Shown: positions 12,001 through 24,800 of the stretch, one piece after another
Numbering within the stretch: the first letter of the stretch is position 1
Layout of the letters: each line of letters starts with the position of its first letter
NCBI GenBank assembly: GCA_022605955.1
Contig: JAKCOZ010000002.1
Coordinates: 72,272,783 to 72,336,782, forward strand
Source of the DNA: Rallus limicola
Taxonomy: Eukaryota > Chordata > Aves > Gruiformes > Rallidae
Reading direction: 5' to 3'
DNA length: 64,000 nt
Position numbers and translations under genes: made by a program
Notes under the pieces: model-generated
The model's database searches: none
What the model saw: the letters and a program-made list of their open reading frames with translations, nothing else
Told to the model about the DNA's origin: nothing

Positions 12001-12324
12001 CACTCGCACCATCTAAATCCCATTAGCACTGAGCTATGAAAATGAGATAAATCATGCCAATACCACACTGCTACTGCCATTTAGGAAAGCTCTAAGAAAG
12101 GACAGAGGGAAGTGCTGGAGGAGAACTGAAAGTAGAAGCAACATGGAACCAAGGCCATACTGAAGCTTTTTCCTTCCGTGTCCCAGTCCTCATGCCAGTA
12201 GGCAAGCAGGGGAAAGCAGAAGGTCATCTACTTTTTGGTTGTTAAATACAAGGATAGATTATTTCCATTAAGTTATTACACTTTTTTTTTAATGTGTTTA
12301 AAAAAAAAGGATAGATGAGGTAAC

Positions 12325-12409
12325 TTAGGGATGTGGTTTAGCATAGGTCAGGAATGGTTGGACTTGATGATCTTAAAGGTCTTTTCCAACCTTGTAATTC
12401 TGTGATTCC
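12325..12409 (+). mobile_element. CR1 LINE 3' terminal fragment
   Basis: The words GGTTGGACTTGATGATCTTA and GGTCTTTTCCAACCTTGTAA, followed by the tail-like ATTCTGTGATTCC, are the characteristic 3' end of avian CR1 in plus orientation. Only the last ~85 bases are recognisable, typical of 5'-truncated CR1 copies. It is non-coding. Confidence 0.88.
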
Positions 12410-15400
12410 TCAAAGGTGAGATCAAAGATGGAAGTTCTAGTATGTAAAAAAGTGTTAGAGCTCTGAGTACTTCCAGTTGTATAGGTGAGCAGGGCCACTA
12501 AGTGTTGCCCACTGGGCTAGATGTAACACTGTCCTGGGAGAGGCAGCACATGGTGAGCAAGTTTCCACACTGATTTTCAGCTGTGAAAATTAAAACTGTT
12601 GCAAGTGTTGCTCAGTATCTGGCCTTCTCCAAGGAATTGTCAAGTGGACTGCTCCTTTCCTTGAGATATCAGGGCTTCTAGCTTATGACAGAGAGCTGTT
12701 TTTTTTAATCTTGTTTCAAGGTGGTTGTATTTTTGGTTTTCTTTCCAGTGCTGAAAATTTAGATAGCTGAGGGACCCAGTAGAGTTCGAGAGTGGAGATG
12801 CCCCAGGTTATTTAGCTAAGAAAGGTCTCACTGCAGTGTTTTACAGAAGGTGGGAACCTATCCTAAAAGCTGATGCTCAAAAGGAAGGAAGAGTCGTGAA
12901 TTCTGTGGTGTCCAGTTGTGTCTAACTAGTTGTGTACTGGAGTGGTTGGATTTGCAGCCCTTGTACACCGAGATGCAGGGTGTTACATGTAAAGTTTCCC
13001 CTGATGACAGTTTGCTTTAACTATTTTAATAAGCCACAGTGGATTTTACACATTGTTACTGAAACTTCATGGCTAGTTCAATTTGCAAGGCTTACCAGCA
13101 GTTGTTTTCTAAACTTCTGAAGCTGAAGATATTTCCCAGCTCATACCTTACTTCCAAAATGGTGTTGAGGGCGATGTGGCAATCAGAACTTCATGCATGA
13201 TAACGCTATTACTTGTCTTTAATCCAATAGTATTGTTGTTTGTTACCAGGAATCTTGCTGTTCTTTCACTATCCTGAGGTTAAATTTAGTTATTGGGCAG
13301 TGGGTGTTACAGAATACTAGTAATTCTGTTCTAATAATAGCAACAAAGCTGAAGGTGATTAAACTAATTTGCTGACTTAAAAAGATGTGAGTATGACTGT
13401 GCTTTATTAGAGCAAAGGTCTCTCTGGCCTGATACGTTGTCTTCAGTAGCAAAAGGAAGACCAAGAGCAGGGCAGATAGATGTTACTTCCTTATAATGTT
13501 TTTTCAGTCTCTTGTTTTCTATTTGGAGAGTTCTTGAGTCAGATGTGGTTTGTACACATCAGCAGGTTTGTGGGTTTTTTTGACTAGTCTTCTCTTGAAA
13601 CCAGGTAATTTTCAAGTGAAATCTTGCTGTGGTGATAAGGAAAGATTATTTGTTTTTTGTAAGGATTATTTATTATTTGCAAAGAATGTTAAAGGAGTTT
13701 GTGTTTAAAAAAACAAAACCAAAAAACAAAGAGGGACATGTGGAAGAAAATTAATTTTGTTGTGCTATCTCTGTGTGCATAAAATACCATCAGTAAAGCT
13801 TAATGGCTATGAGACACTATTTTTAATATTCCTAGAACCATTTCCAGCTGTGAAGACAGTAATTCATTAAAGAGAATGAATAGGATTTTAACTATGTAAA
13901 GCAAAATACTTTAAAAGGTACAGAGCATCACTAACACGTAATAAGCATGCTAACATTTCTTTGTAGTGTTCTCATAATTCTATTAATTAAAACACAGGAT
14001 ATGATTAACACTTATACATAAGGGGTGGCTTCAGGTTCTGCTTCTTTGATACTTGGCTTTTGAGCTTTTAAAATCATTTCACCACTCACTGTTGTTGAAG
14101 ATTAAGTACTGTGATGGTCAATAAAGCAGCAAACATAAATACTTATTGGATAGCCACTAAACCAAGCCAGCTGGCCCACATCTACCCCAGCAACTCTCAT
14201 ACCTTTAGGCAGGGTGGCGTTTGGGAATGCTCTCTGCTGCGTTCCCATTCCAATCTGTACAGCCCTGGTGCACTTGGGAAGAGCGCTAGCTGCCACTGGC
14301 CAAGGGCAGTTTAGCAATGTAGAAAATAAAGTTCAAATGCCTAGAAACGTTTTCTGTCTGTTTGTTACACTAATAACAGACATAATCCACCTGAAGGTGG
14401 GGGGGCATTTTTAATCAAAACTGAGACTAGTATAATTTGGTTTTGCGTTAATTGAAGCTGAGCAGCCTTATGAATATTGGACTTTATTCATGCTTTTTCA
14501 CTGAATGCTTCATGGTGAAGTTGCGCTTTCTTTGTACTTTGGTTTGTTACTGCCTTTGTTATGTCATGAATATAAACACCATAATATACAAAAACTTTGG
14601 GGTTTTTTTAGTTTAAACCAAGGAAAACTAACAAACCCAAACCCAGAAAGTTCCTAATAGCTTCCATTTTTTTACTCTGTACTCCAAACTTGCTGCTGTC
14701 AGAGCCATATGGTGACTTTGTGCTGTGTTTATTCCAACTCCTTGTAGATCTGTCAGATAGGTTGTAAGTCACTGAAAACTATTAACAGGAAAAAATGTTG
14801 AGCAAATCTTTGTGTAAGAAAACTGTTAAACATGAAATTAATAATTGTAATTGATTAGGTGATGTTGACAGTCAGGAAAGAATATTCCCAGTGGGTTTGA
14901 TATGATAGTCTATGAGGAAGAGATGCTACAAGACTTAATCAGAGTTTGTTTACAGAAGTTGTGATGTCTCCTGCTTAGCTTCTGTCCACAGGCACAGTCT
15001 CACTGGCACATAGGTCTTGGTATTAAAATTCCTTATGTGACTACTTTGAGTTAAAAATGAGAAGTAAAGGGAAGAAGGCCCTCTCCTTGCAAAGCACAGT
15101 AGTTCTTCCCACTACTTTCAATGCAAGCTCATGGGAGATGCTCTCTTTCTGTGAAATACTAAGGTTTTTGCACAGGAAATTTTTACTACAGCTGGTTTGG
15201 GTACAGACAAGAGTGAAACTTAGAGCACAGACTACCCAAGTACCTGATTAGCTTTTCAGACAAGGTTTTTTTTTTCACCCTACACTGAATTCTCTACTGC
15301 CATGTTGCATTCTACTGAAGTTAATGATTTGCCCATATAGATACAGCAGCTGACTTTTCTTCAGTGACTGTGGTATAAATGTGCTACAGTAAGAATTCTA

Positions 15401-15422
15401 TGGTTATCCTGATGTGGTTTGT

Positions 15423-15492
15423 TAAAAAAACCAAACCAAAAAAACTAACAAACCCCCCAAACAAACCCAAATAACACACACACCCCACAACA
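15423..15492. repeat. A/C-rich low-complexity tract
   Basis: About 70 bases composed almost only of A and C, with CAAA- and ACAC-type words. The interior has a short ACACACAC stretch. A similar but shorter A/C tract lies at about 17262-17303. No coding or regulatory role is apparent. Confidence 0.75.
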
Positions 15493-18400
15493 AGACTTCC
15501 CACAACTACTACTAGGTTCTGTAAACTCCAAGTTAGAGTTAGGTTCTTAAGCCTGTGAATGTTAATCTTATGAATGAGGGGCTACATCAGCACTTCAGTT
15601 AGCAGTTAAGAGTGCTGAAGCCTGGTTCTAACACATGTGCTAGAGATCTGAATGAAATCCTACTCAGCAGAGATTAAGTTTTCTTTGTCTTGATCAGAGG
15701 CCTTCCTCAGATTAGTTTTGGATTCTGGAATCCACTGGTCATTTGCCACACTGATATCTCTAAGAGAATCCCAGGTCAAAACCTGAAATTCAAGCACAAA
15801 CTATTAAACTCATTAATTCTTTGGAAAATAATACAAGGGCAAACATAGTCTATTTGTTTGAATAATGTGTAATTGAAGGTCTTAAAGCATTTTAAGTAGC
15901 ACTTTCTGAGTTTGAGGGCATTTTTTTTCTCATGTGTTTATCAAGATAAAAGCTTATATTGGCTTGTTGGGTGGTGGGGTTTTTTTGAGATGTTGGAAAT
16001 ACATCTGTTAAATACTAGTTTCTCTCTTCTAAATAATAGCATATAGAGTTATTCTGGGAACAGGAAGTAGTTTAGGTCAGATGCAGAAATAATCGTTCCC
16101 TTGGCTTTCTCTGTGAGAAGAGTTTAATAAAATATAATACAGTATTTAAAAAAATAGGGAGGGGCAAAGTGAATGTTAACTTTGTAGTTAACTGCTCTGG
16201 AAAGATACTTAAATGTTGACTTTTTTTTTTCCCCCCCCTGCAAATTTATTTTGTGGTGTGCCTGGGTATTCCCTCCCTTTGGTATTGAAATGAGAAAGAA
16301 TACCAGCATGAAAACAACTTGAAGTGATGTGACTTGGAGACAAGATCTACCCATTTCAACTCATCAGAACTCTTATGAATCCTTTGCAAAAGAGTCCTTA
16401 TCAAACTTTTCCAGAGCTCACCTGAAAAAGGTTTTTGTTGTAACAATAAATAATGAAGCCCCTTAGAGTACTGTTCCCACCCAAATACAATAACCTGTTT
16501 TTTTAAAGCATTTATTCCATCTTTTGATGACTTCTCTCTATCAGAATTGCTAGCAATAGTCAAGCATGCAGTACCTGGGGCAGAGCTGAAATCCTAACTT
16601 AGTCTTCAGGATGGGAGAGACAGTGGTACATGTGTGGGATGCTAAAACTGAGGGAGCATGATTATGGCTGTTGATCTAAAAAAGTTGTTGTGTAGACTGT
16701 TTTTAAAAAGGGATATCATCTTATTTTCTGCTTTCTAGTTAATGGTACTCAGTGGATTTGAGTGTGTTCAGTATGATGTTCAAAACAAGAGTGGAGTTGA
16801 CACAGAGGGATATCTGTATGGTTTCATTCTGGTTTTACAGCATTTTTCTTCAGTGGCATTAAGCCAAACTTGGGCCATTGTGCAAGAAAATATTAGCTAT
16901 GTTTAAAAAAAAATAAATAACTGTGCCTAAATTGAGTAATAATTTGAGTTTAAAAAACATTTGCTTAGAATTTCATGCAACTAAAATATATTTTCCACCA
17001 ATTTGTTATGGTTTTAAAAATGAGGCATTTGGCACATAGATTCTCTTTCATGAGACAGTACAAATAGCTGCAACAGCAGCTTGCTAAGAATAACTCTTGT
17101 GTCTTTAGATCCCTTTTAGTATTCGAAGTTTAAAAACTTTTTTTGAAGAAGTATGCACCCAGTTTGGCACACTTTGTTTAAAGAAATTAAATCTAAAAGC
17201 CAGAGACCTGCTATCAATTAGACTGAAGACAGTCCTGAATTTGTTATTATTAAAGACAAAAAAAACCCAAACCAACAACAAACACAATCCAACCAAACAA
17301 TCCAGAAAGCTTTTTTACCTAGGAGATAACTAACTTTGGGGATGTGCCATTTTGCTGTGTTGCTGGTACCGATAGCCTGGCTGACCAACCCATGAATTTA
17401 ATCATGTGCATAGAAGTATTGCAGTTCCCAGAACAGGCTACCTGCTTAACCTATCGGGGACCCACTTGGTTGACCTGTGGGATGTTGCGGTTGCATTCAT
17501 GTTTCTTTTCAGGTGTATCAGACGTGCCTGAGCTAAGCCTGGCTTTCAGAGCTATTGTTGAGGTTGAGTTTTGTAGAGGTTAAGGAGGCCTGGATTTGGA
17601 CCAAGGTCCTGAGCAGCCTGGGGCTAGCTGTTTACCTTTCTTCCTTGGGATAGAAGGAAACTGTCATTTGCATTTGTGATGATGGCAACTGTGAAGTGCT
17701 ATTAGGTTGTTAATGTAGCTTTTAGAATTTGTCTTTGGAAGAAGCTGAATTAGTTTTGGCAAACGTATTCATCTTCTGTTTTGCTGTTGGCAGGGGGATC
17801 TTCCAAAGTAGATTGAGAGGTTTTTTTCATGGGTATCCTGCTGAGTAAAACATCACCTTAGCTGCCAAATAGAGATCCCATACAAAAGCTAGGCCTCCCC
17901 TCCTCTTCTGCACGGATGCGGAAAGTAAGGGATTGTTTTGTCGTGAAAGGTGTTGATTGGGTTACAACTCGGTCTGATGAAAAAGGAGCTGCCTGGGGGC
18001 TATGTCTCTGTAGGTGAACTGAGGCTGAGCCGCATGAGGCCCCAAAGATTAGTAGCAATCGATTCAGGCAGCGAGTACATATTAAGGGGCTATTAACTTG
18101 CTTAGGCCTCTCTTTGACTTGAAAAGTACTTGTGAGCAGAGGAATAATAAAAGGGAAGGGTTGCCAAAAGCTATGGAAGGTGCATCTTGCCATATCACTG
18201 TTGGTACATCTGTTGAGTTGGGGATTTATTTCCTACTAAGCATCTGCTTAGCTTTTGAAGTACATATTAAGGTCAAAGGAGGGGAGCTTGAAATGATTGT
18301 GTAATGTTTATTCTTTTCTTTGAAGATTTTAAACTTTAATCATACAGCATTTGGACATATTTAAAAAAGGACAAACCTACATGAGTATTTGGCAAACTTC

Positions 18401-18829
18401 CACAACTTATAACATTCAGTAGTTGCAGCTTTAGACTTTAGACTTAAAAATACTTTGGGCGCTTCTGAAGCTGTGGTTTGCGGGTCCGATTTGCAGTCTG
18501 TGTGTTATTCCTGTTGCATCTTGGACTTGATTACACTGGTCATCTGAACATGGCCAAAAAAATGCATTTTCAATTCATCAGGCTCCATGTGGCTTGATAA
18601 TATAAAATACTTCAGCATTCCAGTGCCATCATAGAGGGATTTTTGTAAAAATAAAAGTGAATCTAGCAACAGGGCTGCAGGACTTGAGAATTGAGGTTTC
18701 CCCAAACTCTTTGTGTTTTACTTAGGCTTCTTGTAGCTACTTCTATTTAATTTGCAATTATTTGTGAATAAGGATAAATCAATACTTTCTTTTTCTTATG
18801 AAGAGTTACATAATTTTGATAGGCATTAG

Positions 18830-18853
18830 GGTTAAAGAGCAAACTCTTTAACC
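18830..18853. repeat. Perfect 10-bp hairpin with 4-base loop
   Basis: GGTTAAAGAG at 18830-18839 pairs exactly with CTCTTTAACC at 18844-18853 across the loop CAAA, with one further G-T pair possible outside. It lies in unremarkable intron DNA. The tight loop makes it a plausible RNA or cruciform structure, but there is no sign of a longer microRNA-like precursor. Confidence 0.75.
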
Positions 18854-21800
18854 TGAGCTAGTATATATAAATTGTCTTGACCTACCAGTGGCGATGAGCA
18901 TTAATAGCTCCTTCAGCTCAGTTCTGCAGTTCTGCATCTGCGCAGACTTGTCAGTGTGGTGTTGCTGATACCAGAACTGAATATCTGCCTATATGAGAGG
19001 GAAGGTTAAGCACAGAAAATTAAGTAGTATCATATTTTTATTGCCTTATGTACTCAGAATAATCATCACCGGCATGGATTGCATCCAAAATCCGCATGCT
19101 GCCTATATCCGTTATTTTAAGGCCATTTTTATTTGGCTGATGCAAAGCTGTGAAACAGCCTCTATGCACTAAAATGTGAAAATTCTGGAGTTTGGGGTCT
19201 GCAGTTACTGAACACAAGGTGCTTATTCACATGTTGTATGGGACTTAAGGGTTAAAAGATTGCTACATAAAAACATTCAAAATGTAAGAAGTACAGTTAA
19301 AGACTGATTTTTATTGTTACTGTCAAATGAGCATTACAGATCTGCTCCAGTTATGTGGGTAAAGATAGATTTTGGTAACATAACATGCTAAAAATGAATA
19401 CAGAATGAATGAATAATACACTAAAAATTAATACAGCCTTCTCTGTGTTGCCTGTAGTCCTGGTTGTATTTATACACAGAATGAGTTTGGAAGTTCAGCT
19501 TGAAAGGCTTGCAGTGTAGAGAAGCTTATGATGGAATGTATGAATGGAATTATGTATGGGATCTTTAATGCTGGTACTTTGTCCAGTTAGTTTTTCCAAA
19601 GCTGTGAGGGCAAAGTGCCCAGCTCTTTCATGGACAATACATTTCTATTCCACACATTTTTTTCATTTTTTTTTAGCACACACCTTCCCTCCTACCCCCC
19701 ACCACCTTTGCCTGTAGATTTACCATGACAGGGTATATCCTGTCTCTATGAAAATTAGAGATTGTTGTCTAATGATAAGGATTTAATCTGCAACGAATCA
19801 GACATGTGGAAACTTCTGTCTGTGGAATTTTCTGTTTGATCTGAAAGGAATGCCCTTGCTGTGCCCTTCCTGTAATGAAAGCAAGGTAGAGTGAATCAAA
19901 GTGATTCTAGATAAGATTGGAATGTGTGCATTGGTTATGCCTCTGTTATATTTGGTGTTGCAGTTCTGGTTGTACATATGATTTTGCTATCCAAGCGATT
20001 AACAGAACAGTTCATCTTTTAAAAAGATACTTCTCCCTTTCTGTTATAGTTAAAAATGCTGGGGCATTTATAGGTTAAATTACTGGGTGAATTACTTAAA
20101 TTTCAATATGGAAAATGTTGCTCACAAAACCAGATATTGTTAGCAAAATATTGAGTGTTGCTATGATAACACAACAGGTTTTTCTTGTTACTGTTACACT
20201 ATTCACTAAATCTTCTGTCTTAAGGGGTTTTTGGTGTACCATTGTGAGGAATGGATGATGGGTTTCTCTCCCCTTTATTACACCAACAGTTAATGATTAA
20301 CAAATGTCCAGCTGCCTGTGCAAGGAATGTTAATTACTTTGGGGAGAGAGGGAAAGGTGACTGTGCCTTTGCATAAAAAGTCTGGTATTGTAGCTCACTT
20401 TGAAGGTAGTTTGAATATTGCAGTACTAATTTTAGCATATTAATCAGAAATAGGAAAATTGCTTATGCCTCTTTCTTTGATGGCTGGATATGTATGTGCT
20501 TCTGTACTTGTGCTACTAACAAGCACTTTTTGGGTTTCTGGGTTTGTCCAGACCATTTTAAAGTAAGAAGTATATAAGAAAACATGACAACTTGTTAAGT
20601 GGATTACCTTATATATGGATATAGATAAAACATGGATTAGAAAAAAACCCAAAAAGGACAAGGGAAAATAAAGCAGTTCATAGGGGAGACTATTTCTCAC
20701 CACTCTTAACCAGCTTTCTGAGCAGGGACTTGTGTGGTAGGTCAGTACAGAAGGCCAGAGATCAAGAACTGTGATTGCAAGTATTTAAAAAAATAAAAAT
20801 AAAAAAAATAGAACTTGCACTTTTCAGTTAGCTTTTTGCTTGCTTAATTGCTGAATGGTGAAGTTCTGGACTGACTTGAATCTTTCCAGATAAAGATAAT
20901 GTAGGGGAAGAGTATGAGAAGGGTCAAAAACTGTTAGCGAAAGAGGAGCTGTCAAGTTGTCATCTATTCACATGACACATCAGTTTTGATGCAGATTGTT
21001 TAATAAGAAGCTAAGGGAGTGGTGATTACAGTGGGAACAAGATTACTGTGGATTGTATGGATTGAATGGGGAGTGAATATTGATCCAGTGTGTGATGATA
21101 GGATGAGATAAAGTAAGAACTCCATGCTATGCTATGCCTGTAATTCCAGGTGTGATTAAAAAAAAAAAAAATCCTTTGGAAATTGAGTTGTTCAGTTTAG
21201 AACAGTTGAGAACAGAGATTTGAGAAGGTCGCTTGATATAAATCCATCTCTAGGCACTCTAGAGTCTGTGAATTTCTTAAGAGAGAAAAAGAAACATAAG
21301 TGGTTCCGGGGCCAAATGTATTTTGTGTCTAAATACTCTGTGTACTGGTTACCCCCAATATCTTGGTGGGCTTTTATTTACTTAGAGTGTACTCGTGGAG
21401 ATGATCTACTTTTATCGTGGTTCTGTGACAAACTTCTTGTTTGGTGGAGAGTTATTCACATCCCGCATTGTCTTTGATCTTACTAAAACTGCAGTTACCT
21501 TTAGTGAAAAACCTTTATGTGGGGAGTAATAAAGAGGTTTCCAGTGCAAGTTCTAACAAAGAAACTCTGTGGTCTATTCATCCAAATGTTTGGAGGTTCT
21601 AGTATTAAGCAATAAATACAGAGTGAATTGGATGTATATGTAGGTTGGTGTTTTTTTTTAAAGAAAACCTGTTAACTTGCATTAATTTCTGCTACTTCTA
21701 GTATTATTTTTTTCTTCAGTAAAATGCTGATTAAATCTGTGCAGGCAGTTGTCCATTATTTATGTGAATAAGACTGAACCCATCTCCCAACAAGCATCCA

Positions 21801-24800
21801 AACAACCTACAAATAAATATGCTTGACATCTAATAAGTAATTTCTAGTTCTTTAGCTGTGAGTCTCTTTTTAGATCTTAAGTATTGATTCCAGTGTGCAT
21901 TTGCTTACAAAGTTCTTTGCCTTTGTAAGTCTCCTGTCCTGAAGTTCTTACTCAGACACAAACAAGTTCAGAAACTTTTCTTTGTATGGCCCTTTGTCTA
22001 TTTTGATTTGTCTGCAAAGGGAAATAATTAAAATAGTATAACAAGTACTGTCTGTGTGGTATCCCTTCCTTATACATAAGGAGAAATGAAGTCTGAATAA
22101 ATAAATTGGCACTTCGTAGGTTAATAAATCCAACTGTCAGAACAAGGATGCAAATGTCTTTTGTTGCCACTGGATCCCAGATGCTTTAATCTCATGACTT
22201 CATTGATTTGCTCTGTTCTAGTACTTGCATGCACGTGGGTACACCAGCTCTTCTTTGCACACCTAAATCTACTTGGGAGCAGCACTTCTCTTGACAGTAA
22301 TTGAGTGTCATTGTGCGTGCAGCTACCTGGTGCAGTAATAGCCTCATTTCCAGTATTCTTCAACATGCTACTTGCCTCTGATAAGCATCGGTATCTTTTC
22401 TTGCTCAGAGCTGGTCTGGGAACTGTCAGTGTGAAGCAGGAGTTTCTGCAGCTGCAAATAGTCTGGAGACTGAAAGCTTGAAGCAAAATTGCAGCAGCCT
22501 AGAAAACAAATCAGTATAAATAAAATGTACACGCTAGATGATCATTTTTTGTGTGTGGATTAGTCATGAGCCAGTGTTGTTGTGGAACACAGCTGTAACT
22601 GTGTATTACTAAAGAGTAGGACTGCTTCGTTGGGCTTGCTGGGCCTTCAAAGTTAACTTCTGCTCATATAACACAAAGTAGGCTGCAATTGTTCAAATTG
22701 CAACCAGAAAGACAATCTGAGAGAAATGCTGTGAATGCAGGAACAAAGTTGTTGGGATGCATGGAACAATTTTCCTTTTCTAAAATGGTCATTGAACTTT
22801 GAGATTTGCAGACAGAAAATTAATTTAGTTGTTGCAGAGATGTCCAGGTATTTTAATAGTTTGCAGAGGTCTAAACAAGTAGATCCTTCTGGATCAACAA
22901 ACCAGTTTCTGTACAATTAAATGTGTTGCTCTTGTGCATAATTGGCTTCCCATGCGTCTCATTATTTTCCTTGTAGCCTCTTCTGCCTAAGGGAGACCTA
23001 GGTTAATCTGTCAACTCCAGTTAGCTTTGAAATTCCAGGGGCCACTTGAACAGGAATTTCCCCTTCAGAGGCTTTCCATTTCCCAGTGAAATTACTAGAG
23101 TGGTAATATAACCACTTGCATTGTCAACAATTCCTTCCTAGGAAGACCGATGGTGAAATTAGAGGGATTTTTCAGGGAGAAGCGATAGCTCTTATGAATA
23201 CATACATGTTCATTTGTGTGAAGGTAAGAAATTTTTGCCAACTTCAGCAAAGAACATAGAAATTAACCCTTTGCACTTTTTATGCACATGCAAGTATGCT
23301 TACACACTGCCCACCCTTGTGTTTGTTCATAAGTAAAGAAACAGTAGACTTGAAGAACCCTTTACTTGTTTCTAAATTGCCTTCATTTCAGTAGAAATTC
23401 TCTGTTGCTCATGGAAATTTAGTAAAAGAGTGGGATTTAAAAGTAATTTAATAGTGTAGCAATACTATCCCAAAGTATTTTTGCTTGAACATAGTAATTT
23501 ATTCTAATTTTATGATACTGTGTAATTATATTTCTTGGTACATAGAAACCAGTTGTGTCTTTATCTGAAGACAAAAATCTTTCCTGAATAAGGGGATGGA
23601 TGAGCAAACCTTGCTCATGTAACACAGTAAGAGGAGCTGCGTTTGTGGGAACTGAGTCTCTGTATGCTTGGCCCAGAATCTGCTGGCAGTTTGTTCCATT
23701 TTCACTAATGTTTTATAAACCTGCTGTAATGCCGATGTAGTAGTGTGGTTGTGTTTTTTTCAGCATGCTTTCTCTCAAATAATGAATGACTGCTCATGTT
23801 AACAGCAAAGCTTGCTTTACTTGCTCTCTCTTCAAAGAGTAGTAGGTTGTATGTGGTTGTATTACAATAATTTTTCCTATTGGCATAGGAGTTAACATTT
23901 CATTTCCCTAATGTGTACTCATCAGGGGGTTTTTATGTCTCTCCATATCAAGCTTTAGCAACATGGTACTGTTCCTCTGTATAGCAATTATATTGCCTGT
24001 CCAAAAGCTTGACATACAAGCAGTCTAGCTGACAGAAATAAGCTGGAGCTATTAAAATAACCATAAATGAGGCTGACAATAGGAGCTGTCTGCCATTGTC
24101 CCAAAAGGTTTTCTGAACTGGAAGTAATCAGTTGAGTTCTAAGGCAGCCCCATCAGGGATCTTCTAATTGCAGAAATTCCCCCTTGCCACCCCCCAGCTT
24201 CCTGAAAGCAAGTTCACAATCTTTCTGGACCATAGCAGATTTATTGCTTTTAGCCCAGGCTACCTAGTACTGAATTGTAATTTCTGGTTATAATCTAATT
24301 TCAGAACTTTTTTTTTTTTTAATAAACGGTCTAAACATTGTTTTTTTCCCCATTCATTTGACCTGTTCATGTACAAATGTGCAGAAAACAGTGTGGCAGG
24401 AACCGGAAGTCAAAATGTTACTGGGAATAATTATTTACAATTCTTTCTTTTGGCCTGTGTTTGGTTGTACTTCCCCCATTTAGGTAAGAAATGCAAAATC
24501 TGTTTCCTTGATGTTTTAGGATACAGCCTGGTGCAGAACTTGAACTATGCACTGCTTTGCTGCTAGGCCTTCATACTGTCTTTAGCTGGTGATTTAAGGG
24601 ATAGCTGTTCTCACCTAGTGAACATCCCTTATTTCTTCAACTTTCTGTATGTACTTTGTTTATAAGCTACATGTAGCAGAGATCAATAGTGACCCTTTCT
24701 CTCCCTCCAGTTGAACACAATTCAAAGTATTGCCCTCTGTTCATAGTGCAGAAGTGATGTGTAAACTGTGTTTTTAAGCTTTATATCAAGATTTGGGTTT

